64,000 nucleotides of DNA from Eonycteris spelaea (taxonomy: Eukaryota > Chordata > Mammalia > Chiroptera > Pteropodidae). The DNA is taken from assembly GCA_003508835.1 (NCBI GenBank), contig PUFA01000021.1, positions 6,550,501 to 6,614,500 on the forward strand, in the 5' to 3' direction. The notes beneath the pieces were generated by a model. That model did no database searches and was not told where the DNA came from. It saw only the letters and a program-made list of their open reading frames with translations. Shown piece after piece: positions 11,096-22,318 of this stretch. How positions within the stretch are numbered: position 1 is the first letter of the stretch; every line of letters starts with the position of its first letter. Both the position numbers and the translations under genes were made by a program.

Positions 11096-12680
11096 ATCAA
11101 TTGGAATGGAAACATGATTCGAGTAAGTGCTTTGCAACTATTCTTCATATAATTCCTTCCTGTTAAAATCCCAGGAATCACTAAGGGAGATTGGACTCTG
11201 ATGGAATTGGTTGGGCCTGGGACAGTGCAGCTGGGCATGGGCGCCAAAGTTCAAAATGAGCATCATGACAGTTTCCCAGAAAACACAATCCCTCATCAAA
11301 AATGATGAATAAGGCATTGCCTACTAAGATATTTTGAGAGTTAGCTCACAACCGTCTCTCAGGTATTGTGACTAATTAAATGCATGGGCAGAAGGACTAA
11401 GGGAAGAAAAATCAATCTGCAGAGAGAAAATGTAGGACTCATGCTACTGAGTCCTCTTATAGATGGAAAAGTCAGAAAAATAAAGCCCGGAAAACAACTC
11501 AGAGGAATAACACAGGCCACAGCACTTTATACCTTGATATCATCTTGGACGTGATATTCCACTGGCCTTGACAAGAAAACGTTCTGTTCTGATCACCGCA
11601 ACAACTGTCATACTCTTGTCTGCGTTTGTCCTTTGCTGGCCAGCATGTTAAGATACTTCTCAGTAACTATACTGAGTGGCTTTGGGGTCTTGAAACTTTG
11701 TAAAGACAACAGTTTGAGATCAGAGTTGCTGATCATGTAACAAAATGCACTGTATTCTGACAGACCATATGGTTCCATGAACATAGAGATTCGTTGGGAC
11801 TTCTGGGCAGGTGTGGTTATATGGAAGTAATTTCTCACCTGGATCCCTTTAAATTTTCCTGTACTTTCCCATTTATGATTTGATAAAACATTCCAATATT
11901 TCTCTGCTTCCAAAGCTAGTTCCCTGTCTACACTAATTTGCACAAATAATTGTACCAACACTTTGAACTAACCATAACTGTACTAATGGTCTGAGGCTAT
12001 TTTTTTTTTTCTATTGTATCTTCCCATGTAGTATCAGAACCCCAGAAGGGTGACCACCTTCTGGTGTGTGTCTACGAAATTCTCGCTGTGACTGATTGGA
12101 ATGGTTTCTTTCTCCTCTGCTTTGTATTAATAAGAGTAGGTGAAAAGACAGTTTTGTCATTTTGAGAGAAGAGAATTGCCTCTTGCTTGTCAGGTAGAAG
12201 AAAAATATCTGCTGTACTTTAGAGAACTCAAGGATCATGTTCCTCTGCCCGTTAACTATTATATCTTTATGGTGATTACCTAAAATTTGACACTAGCTCT
12301 CATTACTGTTCTTGATTATGAGTAAGAGAATTAAATGATATACTTTGGATCACAGAGCTAGAGATATTTCAGAATTCTGCAGTCACCAAATGGTTAGGAA
12401 TGTTTATTGAATTATATTAACCAACAAACAGTTGTGGATATTAAAGTTTTATGTTAAAATTTTATATACTTGAAATATAATTATGCAAACATAAAAACAG
12501 AAATAATTAACTGCTAAAGAAGTTGGAGCTAATCATAGGAAATTCTGTGTAAAATGATCCTTATGGCTCCTTACAAATCAGGAGTAGTAAGTGACCCAAG
12601 GCAATCTTAGTATCAAAGAAAAAAATGGCACCATGTTTATAGGTGTAACTAATGGTTGATTCTCATGAGTGTTCTCAGTC
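11096..12680. other. Unassigned DNA
   Basis: No repeat or gene was recognised. The 117-codon minus-strand open frame at 11608-11961 shows no motif, no signal sequence and no homology that I know, and is taken as chance. Confidence 0.45.
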
Positions 12681-12685
12681 TACTA

Positions 12686-12815
12686 AATATGTATATATTT
12701 ATACATATATAAATATGTAAATATGTATATACATGTATATATGCTTATATGTTATAAATTTATAAAAATATGCATATTAAATATACATGTATATAAACAC
12801 GTATATAAACATGAA
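12686..12815. repeat. AT-rich imperfect (TATA/TATG)n tract
   Basis: A low-complexity tract of alternating TA, TG and ATAAA words with many short palindromes. It is an old dinucleotide repeat. Confidence 0.75.
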
Positions 12816-14965
12816 TTATTACTTTATATAAAAGGTTTTTGAATGCTAAATTGTTCTCAAAGCAATAAGAACCTTGAACAACTTAAAAAATTCCTAATAA
12901 GAAATTTAATATTTATAGTAATAAAATTGTACATTATATGTTTGAATATGATATATAAATATCATAATTAAAATTATATATTTAATACATGATAAGCCAT
13001 ATATTTGGATACAATAATGGGCTAATCTTATAGAATAAATATGTAGAAATTTATAATCCTCAGTGCACTGAGTTTATTCCATTTCTTTAATTCTAGTAAA
13101 GTACGTGAACTTTGGAGTCACGGTGATGTACCAAACCCAGGCACTGTTCTTGCAGATTTCAAGGATAATATATATAAATTTAATTTGTGAAAGTACATTA
13201 GTCCCTTAGCAAAATATACTATTTTTGTTACGTATACAAAAAAAAAAAAAAGCTCCGTTCTAAATTTAGTGGACATGCGAAACACGACTATACAGAATGC
13301 TACACACGAAATAAGCACATACAATTCTCTTATTTTATGGAGCGTATGTGTGTCTACTGAAGTATCATTTTGTCAGACTCAGTGAAAATATTTACGGCAT
13401 TGAGTGTGAGGGTCAGAAATCAAGGGAAATACATGGATCTGTCATGCAACCAAATACACAAATGAAAACAAGTGTTTAGAACTAGACTGTATACCTTGAT
13501 AACACTGGCTCAGGATGTAGGAGAGGTATACCCTTACCTTTTGGTAAATCTTTCATTTCCAACACTATGCAGACTAATTTTCATATAAATTTTGAAAGAA
13601 ATCCCCATGGCCCTCCTTAAAATATTTCTGGGTTTTCAAAAGTGAAGAATTTGCAAAGGTTCTCACTTCCCACTGTCTAATTAGCTCCCCTTGTGCATTG
13701 AGGACCTATAAGTATCTTTCAAAATTCAAAACTAAAGTTAGAAACTTAATTTCGAATGATATGAAAACCTGGTCTGATAGCACTTTGATTTTCAATATAA
13801 AATGAAATGCTTAAACTGTAGGCAAATTATCATGTTAAATTATAGGCATCTGTCAATGTTTCAGCCTTTGAAAAACATTTTTATTGCAAGTTATTGAAAT
13901 TAGAACAGATTACTCTGAATTTTCATTTTTACATATTATGGAAAGGATGAAATTAGAAACTTAAGTTTGCTATTAGAGACGAAAATGGTCTTGCTTTGTT
14001 TCTTTGATACACATATATTATTGGGTATTCTGTAGCAAAGGATGTGCCGGTATTTATTACTTACAGCACTTTTATTACCTACAGCATTTGATATATATGG
14101 AAGAAATACATATATATTAACGTAGAAACCATATGCAAGAGATAGATCCCCCCCAAAATTATCTCTGAGTGCGCTTTGAAACCCAACCCGTGCTTGACTC
14201 TAGAAAAATCTTATTCCTGCACCTAGTAATGTTTATTTGTTCCCAGTAAAACATCCTAAACACATTCACAAGTTCTTACAATTTATGACAAAATATTGCT
14301 TAAGATATAATAATGCAAAAGTTCTTTGTTTGTCTGAAGTTCTACTTTAACTGGGCATCCCGTAATTTTATTGCTTACTCTGACAACTCTGTGATAGAAA
14401 CTTTGAAAGCAATTCAAATATTCACCAAAGGGATATTTTCATATGATGAATAATTATATAACACAATACATGTCAGAAGGCATTCAAAGTACTTTCTAAG
14501 TTTCTCTGATAAATTTCTTGCACATCTAAGCGTACTTCGGTATCTGCTTCTTGGATGACATAAACACAGAGAGTCCACTGTTCCAGGTGGTCCAGAATGT
14601 TGCTGGGGACAAATGTGATTCAGTGACTCTTAAGCTTTGGACTGATCACAGGTGTACAACCAAACCCTGGAAATCTTAGACAATACAATCTGGTCTTCAA
14701 AACCAGTGGTATTAAAAAAAAAATCATTTACCCGGTGATAATGATTTCAACACTAGGGAATTGAAATTAGCAGAGTGCATTTTGACATGACTCGGGCATT
14801 CTCCCAATAACTTATATATTATATATCTCATATGCTTTGAGATTTATGTTATGAGATCTTATACTCGTCATTTCTACCAGTAACCTCATATGTAAAATAA
14901 GAAGCAGGAAAACAAAGGCAAAAGATGCAGACAGGTCTTGTTGACTCTGCTTAGATATGGATAAA
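12816..14965. other. Unassigned AT-rich DNA
   Basis: No gene or interspersed repeat was recognised. It includes an A14-type run at about 13238-13251 and many TTTAAT/ATTAAA words. Open frames are short. Confidence 0.45.
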
Positions 14966-14971
14966 CATCCA

Positions 14972-14985
14972 ACACTAGGGGGCAG
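14972..14985 (+). promoter_or_regulatory. CTCF-like binding motif (first of two)
   Basis: ACACTAGGGGGCAG matches the CTCF core (CCACTAGGGGGCAG) at 13 of 14 positions. It is oriented along plus. A second motif in the same orientation starts 74 bp downstream. Confidence 0.65.
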
Positions 14986-15045
14986 TAAGATGGTGTCATG
15001 TGTTTCTGCACAACTATTTTTAATAATCCAAGTGAAGTGATTTTA

Positions 15046-15057
15046 CCAGCAGATGGC
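15046..15057 (+). promoter_or_regulatory. CTCF-like binding motif (second of two)
   Basis: CCAGCAGATGGC fits the degenerate CTCF core CCASYAGRKGGC at all 12 positions, although the base after the core is C rather than the usual purine. It has the same orientation as the site 74 bp upstream. Confidence 0.5.
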
Positions 15058-15059
15058 CA

Positions 15060-15337
15060 AGAAAGCTCTTTTGATGAGGCTCTGTTTAATTATGTGATGC
15101 TATCTGATATTGAAAACTTTAAAAAGTTTGAAAAATTAAAAGTACTATTCTGAATGGTTCTATCATTTAAGATTATGGAGTTTTGTTTGTCCGTTGAATA
15201 AATAATTTATTAATTGAGTTGAAGCTTTGAAGGAGGGAATTTTTTTATTCTTTGACCAAGAATTAACATGAGGTACATGTTTACCTTCAATAAATATAAT
15301 TATTAATTTCAATCAGATGACATTCTAAACAAAACAG
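15060..15337. other. Unassigned AT-rich DNA before the LINE-1 junction
   Basis: Nothing was recognised. It is rich in TTTAAT, TAATTA and AATAAA words. Confidence 0.45.
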
Positions 15338-15498
15338 GATATCAAGGAGATATCTGGACTCCCATGCTTATTTCAGCATTATTCACAATGTGTATGAAAA
15401 CAATCTAAGTGTCTGTCAGTGGATGAATAGATAAAGAAGATGTGTATATATATCATGGTATATTATTCCGCCTTGAGAAAGAAAGAAATCCTGCTGTT
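15338..15498 (+). mobile_element. LINE-1 3' fragment, sense
   Basis: 'cagcattattcacaatgtgt' (15374), 'caatctaagtgtctgtcagt' (15401), 'ggatgaatagataaagaaga' (15421) and 'gaaagaaatcctgctgtttc' (15481) are a close, ordered match to the LINE-1 line 'gcagcattattcacaatagcc...gtccatcaacagatgaatggataaagaagatg...gaatgaaatcctgccattt'. It breaks off at about 15498, where LINE-1 text of the opposite strand begins at once. Confidence 0.85.
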
Positions 15499-16935
15499 TC
15501 CCTTTCATTCTTGAAGGATATTTCTGTGGGCATAAGATTCTGGGTTAATAGTTCTTTTCCATCAGACCTTGAAAAATGTTCTGCCACTTAGTTCTGGTGC
15601 CTGTTGTTTTTCATAAGAAATCTCATGTCATTTGAGTTGTTTTTGCCACTATTGCGGAGGTAATTTTTCTGTCTTCCTGCTTCTTCAATCTTTTTGCTGT
15701 GTCTCGTTTTCAGAAGTTCGACACTGATTTGTTGTGGTACGTGTCTGAGGTTATTCAGATAGGGATATACCGCAGTTCGTGAATATGTTGCTTTATGTGT
15801 TTTGTAAAACTTCAAAACTTAGAAAGTTTTCATCATTATTTACTGAGTGCTTTTTAGGGCTCTGAAAACACAAATGATAGTTTCTGATTGTTCGTTTTCC
15901 CATGGTTCCCCGTGTCTGTCCCCACTCCCCGCGCCATAGTTTATTTTCTCTCTGTTGTTTAGATTGGGCAATTTCTATTGTTCTTTTTTCCAATTCATAG
16001 ATTCTTTCTCCTGTCCCCACCATTCTATTATTGAACCCATCCATTAAGGGTTTTTTTTTTTTAATTTGGTTATTTTTTCAGTTCTAAACTTTCCATTTGC
16101 TTATTGTTTTTTATCATCTTTCTATTTCTTTGCTGAGATGTCAGTTATTTCATTTGTTTCCAGTGTGTTTGCAATTGTGCATTGAAACATTTTTATGATG
16201 GCTGCTTTAAACTCTTTCTCAGATCATTGTAACCTCTCTGCCACTTCAGTGTTGGCATGTATGGATTGTCTCTTTTCATTCTGTTTTTACCTCCCTGTTT
16301 TTTAGTATAACAAATAGTTTTCTGTAGAAATCTCAGTATATTGCGTATTTTGTTGTGAGTGTCATCATCACATGAAATCTCATGTATTAGCTGGCTTTTT
16401 CTAACTTGCTCCCACAGGGACAGGGGTAGCTCACGGTGCTGACTGTAACTGCAAGACAGAGGTCGGAGTCTAGGTTCTCAGCTTGGCTGCTGTTTACACC
16501 TGAGGAGGGTTGATGCTCATTACTGCCGGGCAGGTCGGCTCCCCACTCAACCCCCAACAGATACCGCCCAGGCTTGGAGGGAAAAACATGCCTCGTTACT
16601 GCTCCACAAGTGGCTCCTTCTAACACTGCAGGGTGCCTGGGTACCTTTGTTACTGCGGAGTGATAGCGGGCATCAGTTTCCCCTGGGCCTCCTTGTACGT
16701 CAACGCTGTCGGGAAGGTACGGGGTGTCTTGCTACTGCCAAATGGGGCTGTAAATCCAAGCTCCCTGGTTGGTTTCCATTGACACCACTGAGGAGAGGGC
16801 GGGGCGGTGACCACCTGGCAAGGAAGAAAGTCCCAGTCCCTACGTGGCGCCTGATACCAGTCATCCTGTCAATCATCCTCTCAGGGTGGACATGTAAGAT
16901 CTCTCTTGGCCTTTGTTGGTGTAGGTGTAGTGGTA
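15499..16935 (-). mobile_element. LINE-1 5' portion, antisense
   Basis: The plus strand begins with 'cattcttgaaggatatttct' (15506) and 'ataagattctgggttaatag' (15532), then runs through antisense lines of the old LINE-1 5' half ('gattctttctcctg' near 16002, 'gctttaaactctttctcaga' 16205). It ends in GC-rich text (16410-16930) with repeated 'gacaccactgaggag'-like modules that resemble the 5' UTR of old L1M/HAL1-type elements. Open frames here (for example 111 codons on plus, 16647-16982) arise from the GC-rich UTR. This half would fit directly onto the element that stops at 5580. Confidence 0.8.
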
Positions 16936-16939
16936 TCTC

Positions 16940-18779
16940 TGGAAAAAAAAAGGAAATATGGGAACTGAAGAATAACCACTAATTAAAAAATGAAAATAAG
17001 TACAATGAATACAAAATAGTCAAGATACATTACAAAACTGAACATCTGAAAGAATAACACAAAAAGATTAACACTTAGGAAGCTGACACAAGCTAGAGAA
17101 AAACATCTAATACAATGAAATTAAGACTGAAATAAAAGCGTCCCCCCCATACATGCATAGTGACAGGACTGTGAACAGGTATATGCAGAAAGTTGAGAAA
17201 AATTGAAAATTTTCTAGAATATTATAGTTAAAAATTCCTCAGATTAAAGACGAAACATAATTAGGCCACTAGACACGAGGCAGATTTGATTGCTACTCAA
17301 GCCTCATCACTTTTAAGACACAAGATCTAGATAATTTACAGGCATGTTTAACTGAAACTTCAAAAACCGGATTACAAAGCATCCAAAATATCTCTTCTTG
17401 AAATTAGAAAAAGCGATAATTCTCCAAGGCCCATTTTCTAAAGTTAATAATATCAAGACTTTAATATTAAAATTTGATTAAAATAAAAATTATAAAGTGA
17501 CATAATTTTGCTTATATTTAAGAAATCATAAATGAGAGCAAAATAAGGTATTTGTAAAACAAATCATCATCATGATTATGATTTATTTTAGCCCTGCAAG
17601 AAGAATAATCACATTGTTAACAAACTAAAGAAGCAAAACCAAACAGCCATCTCTGTTGATTCATAAAAAACAGCTATCGAGGAACAGAATAAAACTTCAT
17701 TAAATTGGTAATTAGTATCTCTTAAAATCTTACAGCAAACTGTACCCACTCATAATAATTAACCAATTTTGGAAATAAAGCAAGAGAATAGCTATAAGTC
17801 CTTTCAATTTTACTGGCTCATTTTAGGATTATTTTATCATCAAGAAGAATGCACCTGTTCTTGATTTTGTTATTCGCTTATTAATTAGAGCCTAGACACT
17901 GTAAAATTACATTTTAATTAGTAAGTCACTATCTATAGAAAAGATAGGTCTAATGATTATAGTGTTCTGTCTGTAGGATGTTAAACAGTTTTGTTTCCAT
18001 TTGTAAAGTCATTTTAGCTTATCTTGATTATATATATTTACCCAGGATCCAGACTTATCATTTGACAGGTTTTCTCATTAATTAATGAATTGAATAAAAT
18101 TTTTGACACATTAATTTATATTTGTGTAAGAACTGTGTTATTAATTCTGAAAATTATACTTTATCAGTTTTAAAATAGGAACTTTAGAGACGTTTACATT
18201 AGAGAATGATGCATGCTCACTACCTTCTCCTTTATTATACAATATTAAACTGTAAGTTTTCAGTTCTGTTCAATTATAAAGAAATATAAGAAAATAAACA
18301 GATATGAATAATTGGAAAGTAGGGTATGGAAGTGTCTATTTTGCAATATACTGTCCTCCAGGCACATATAAAAAAATTAATTCAGGGATATTTATGATGC
18401 CTTCATAATATGCAAGCCATAACCAATGAGGTTTCATCTGAGAATATTTCTCTGTACACTGTGACATTAAAACATGGAATAGCTTGCATGTTTTATAATC
18501 CGTTTTGAAACAAGTGATGATTTAAGTTAACAAATTTCATTTAACATCTCTAATGAAAAGGGACCCGTTATAAGTGGATGTTTTTATCATTCCCTCATTC
18601 AGCCCCAGTTATTTCTGAAATATCCCTGCAGGGCACCTACTGTCAGCGGGCGTCAGCTGTAGGCAGGTGTCTAAGAAGAACATTGCCCATCTGATCATCC
18701 ACGAAGAGATCACCTGGTTGGTGAAGACTCCAGAAAGGTCTGGAAACCCCTAAATACATCCATGTGTCTTAATAACTTT
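16940..18779. other. Unassigned, very AT-rich DNA
   Basis: No repeat or gene was recognised. 17460-18250 is dense in homeodomain-type words (TAATTA, ATTAAT), for example near 17879 and 18075. That is the look of both AT-rich neutral DNA and some conserved developmental enhancers; sequence alone does not tell them apart. Confidence 0.4.
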
Positions 18780-19015
18780 CCCTTCTAGTGCTTTCTATCC
18801 CCCAAATTGGTAAAAACGTTTAACGCAGGACCTCGACCTGAAACCTAGAAATCATATTTGACATTTCCATCTCCATTTCCCCTCATGGCCATTCTCTTTC
18901 CTCCAAATTTCTCACATTTTTTTCACTTCTCTACCATCCCTGTTGAAGCCTCCTGAAACTCTAATAAGGGAACCAGTGAGTTCTTTTCAAAAGCTAAGAC
19001 AGAGCTATTGGAAGG
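18780..19015 (+). mobile_element. LINE-2-like fragment
   Basis: Pyrimidine-rich lines ('aaacctagaaatcatatttg' 18841, 'catttccatctccatttccc' 18863, 'ctaccatccctgttgaagcc' 18931) resemble the LINE-2 sense text around 'accttggagtcatccttgac'. The match is weak. Confidence 0.4.
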
Positions 19016-21830
19016 TCTTCTCAAAAGTAAATTTCTTCTACTGTATTATCTTACCAAAAAAAACAAACCACAGCAAAACAAAACAATCAGAAAAAAAAAC
19101 AAAACAAAACCCATAACAGTGTGTACAAGGTAAAAATACGTTAAAATGTGTAATTTTCTCATAATCCTATCTCATGCTACTCAGGTATATACCATCGACA
19201 GTTTCTGGTCCAAAATATACTTCTTACCGGTCCAAACTAGATACATATATTGAAATTAAGAGTAAGATTTTAGAAATTGTATAGCAAGTTGCTATAACTA
19301 TGACAATTTATTTTATCTGACCATAGTATCTTGAAAAATTCGAAAGAGAAATTCACCAAAAATATTTTTTGAGAAGCTTAGTCTAGCTTATAGAACAACT
19401 AAAATTATTGTTAGAGTATATAAAAATTGCCAGTTTAATAGTTTAATGTTTTCCAAGCTACTCAATAAAAATTCATTGTGATTCATATTCTCATATGTGT
19501 ACAGTAATATTAACAGCCTTGAGTGTCCCAATTTTGAAAATTAGGAAAAACTAACTACCCTCTAGTCAAGTAAAAATTCCCCTTAGTGTATTGAAGAGCG
19601 GGTTATATAATTTTTATAATTTTCTTCCAATTTGATCTTTCTATGTACCAAAAAATCAGGTAGTATTGTCATGATTTTTTCTTACATTACTTATCAAAGG
19701 ATAAAAATTCCCTTTATATTACTTAGATTCATATGCATGGTAACTGCATAGCTAAGCTTCAGTGATAGCACAGAATTGTCTTTGTCTGTTTATTTTGTTT
19801 CGCGTTTTGTTTTTCCAGTAAGGACATTCGTGGTTTTACTACATATTTGTTAGTTCTCACTATAGTGACTCAAGTGTTTTCACTTTTCGAATGAGAACAC
19901 TCACAGGTGGAACCTTCAGGGTAGCTTGATTTGTAATATAGATGCCTTTTTACTGGAACGAGAATATACATGGGTCAGGGAACCAATTATTTCACTCTTT
20001 CCTCTTCATAGCTGTCAGACAGTGGACTTTTCTGACCTCTAATAAGAAAACATGCATTTAACCAGTATTTGTTGGGAGTAACTTATAATAGGCTTCCCTT
20101 TTGTTTATTGTTTTCCAGAGGCTTATACCTTCCCATTACATTCTCCTAATTTTATTGCAAATTATTATTGTTGCTTCAAGCTTGAACGTATTTGTTTTAT
20201 CTTACTGTTTTGAAAATGAATCCAGCTCTTGCCCTCTGTGTACCAGGAACAATAACAAAATACATAATCAGTGCAATGCTTTTTTTATTGCCCCAAAGGG
20301 ATCTCTTTCCTGATTAAAAATTAAAGGCAGCAGTGAGAGGTTTAAGGTTTTTCTTTGAGTGAAAATATTTTCTGTATTGGAGCTTGGAGATAATGAGTAA
20401 GTATAGCTATTAACTGTTATAAATAAACTACTTTATAATAATTACAACACAGTGAGGTTTAGAGGGCTAAGGTCAGGTTACATGTTCGGAAGAGCATCAG
20501 GTTTTACAGGCAAAAAAAAGTTTTTTGATATGGATTTCAGCTGTATATCAGCGTATATCTGTGACTCAGAGATATTTATGGTCATCCATTGCATGTACAG
20601 AACCATGGAAGACACCGTGGAGGGCATAAGTTATGAAAGGCATCACCTAATACCCTTAATTTTTAAAATGAAAAGTATTTATATTTAAATGAAACTGGAC
20701 TATGCAGGGAGTCTGCTAGCATCGTGCATAGAAAATGCATGTTTTTAGAGTTTGTAGGAGAGAGAAATGAAGATGGGAATGGTTAGGAAATCTTCATAGA
20801 GATCAAGACTTTGAAGAAAAAGACAAACTTATAAGAGATTTTTAATCAAATGAGCATTTTGGAATCCCTACCAATAAAGAAATGCCTAACGTATACTGGA
20901 TAACAGTGAGGAGCTTTGTTGATGTGTATACGCATTAGAGGAGCCTGGAGATCCTATTTTTCACTCAATTGCCTGTGTTGCCTGTGTAGGCTCACTCTGC
21001 CCTTTAAATAAAGCAAGATATGTACAAATAAAAAATAGGAAAATAAAAATGTCAAATTTATCCTTAGAAATGACCAGTTCGACTTCAAATTTTGATTGTT
21101 CAAATTGGTCAGGATAATAAAAGTAACTATAATTTACCGTTTACTAGAAACAGCAAAATCTTATTTATTCCTCACCAAGTGTTCTGGTTTGATGTTTTTA
21201 CATCTATTATGTTCTTGGCTTTTTGTGACATATTTTTATGGAGGTGGCAAGGTGATCAGTTTGATTGCATGTGTGAACGTGGACACTGGAAGTAACATTT
21301 TCATCTTTTTGCAAATTGCTAAGTATTCTTTGACACAGTACATTATAATAGTCACAGAGACAATAGAGTTGGTATTATGTAGTTGAGGGAAATAATTAAA
21401 GGAAAGCCTGCAGGGATATCCTTAAACAGATCCAGCGGAGGTTTCTCCTGTGTATTCAGACCCTGAGAAGCTCAGCTTCAATGACTAGTATTGGTTTGTG
21501 GAAAACGAGTTGTAGAAAACAAATTACTGATGAGCATTTGATCATAGGCCACCAGTTAGAAATTTATTTTTCATGTAAAATAACACCATATAATTTTTGT
21601 CTCAGGAGAGGAAGAAATGACTCAATGACTTAGTATGTGTTATTATGTTTTAGTGAATTGGATGGTAGAATTTCTTGTCATTTAAATGCATCAGAAGTGT
21701 ACTACTGTTTAAAAATCTGTTTACAAATTATACAACATCCAGATGAATATACAGTACTCACTTACATTCATAAAAATCAGTAAGTTTCTAGATCTCATGT
21801 TTTTGTGTTAGATTTTTAAAATATGAGCAT
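19016..21830. other. Unassigned AT-rich DNA
   Basis: No gene or repeat was recognised. An A-rich AAAAC-type run lies near 19050-19110. Open frames at 20101-20313, 20452-20688 and 21092-21386 (up to 96 codons) show no domain and are judged chance. Confidence 0.45.
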
Positions 21831-22012
21831 AAAAGAATATTTTGTCTACAGCCATGCTACCCTGAACAAGCCCAATCCCATCTGATCTCAGAATCTAAGC
21901 CGGATCGGGCCTGGTTAGTACTTGGGTGGGAGACCACGTAGGAAGATCAAGCGCTGTAGGCATAAAAAATAAAAAAAAATATAGAAAATAAAAATGAAAG
22001 AAAAGAATATTT
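21831..22012 (+). mobile_element. 5S rRNA-derived retroposon with target-site duplication
   Basis: The 12-bp sequence AAAAGAATATTT occurs exactly at 21831-21842 and again at 22001-22012. Between the copies lie a complete 5S rRNA-like unit (21844-21964) and an A-rich tail of about 36 nt. Body, A-rich tail and a direct repeat starting with A-run are the hallmarks of LINE-1-mediated retroposition of a polymerase III transcript. It could be a single retropseudogene or a member of a 5S-derived SINE family, as known in fruit bats; one copy cannot decide. Confidence 0.9.
21844..21964 (+). pseudogene. 5S rRNA retropseudogene
   Basis: The full length (about 120 nt) of mammalian 5S rRNA aligns without gaps, starting 'gtctacagccatgctaccct'. 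By hand count about 22 of 121 positions differ from the remembered human 5S sequence (roughly 82% identity). The block 'ggcctggttagtacttgg' is intact. Many differences are CpG-type changes (G to A, C to T), as expected of an untranscribed copy. The internal control region is altered in the A box (AAGCTAAGCAGG to aatctaagccgg) and in the C box near 21936-21950. Not a functional rRNA gene. Confidence 0.93.
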
Positions 22013-22189
22013 ATTCGAAATCTTTCCAAGAATAAAACTAGATAATAAAATCATGAGTTTTCAAGATGTGGACTATTGTTGAGGCATGCACATACATGTA
22101 ATATGAAAAATAGCGAGTGATACTTACAAAGAAGAGCTCTCACAGTTTTGGTCGAATGAATCAAGTCCCATGAACTGGCCAAATCTCCT

Positions 22190-22220
22190 GAACTACGGTG
22201 CCGCATTTTCACCATAGTTC
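22190..22220 (+). other. Hairpin directly before poly(A)
   Basis: GAACTACGGTG (22190-22200) pairs with CACCATAGTTC (22210-22220) at 10 of 11 positions around a 9-nt loop. A run of 28 A follows immediately. This resembles the 3' end of a retroposed small RNA, but the 200 bp upstream match nothing I know. Confidence 0.55.
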
Positions 22221-22229
22221 AAAAAAAAA

Positions 22230-22262
<33 letters not shown>

Positions 22263-22265
22263 CAA

Positions 22266-22315
<50 letters not shown>
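22221..22315. repeat. Poly(A) followed by (GA)n microsatellite
   Basis: A28, a G, A11-12 and then about 25 GA units, partly imperfect at the start. Compound tails of this kind often grow from the A-tail of a retroposon. Confidence 0.92.
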
Positions 22316-22318
<3 letters not shown>

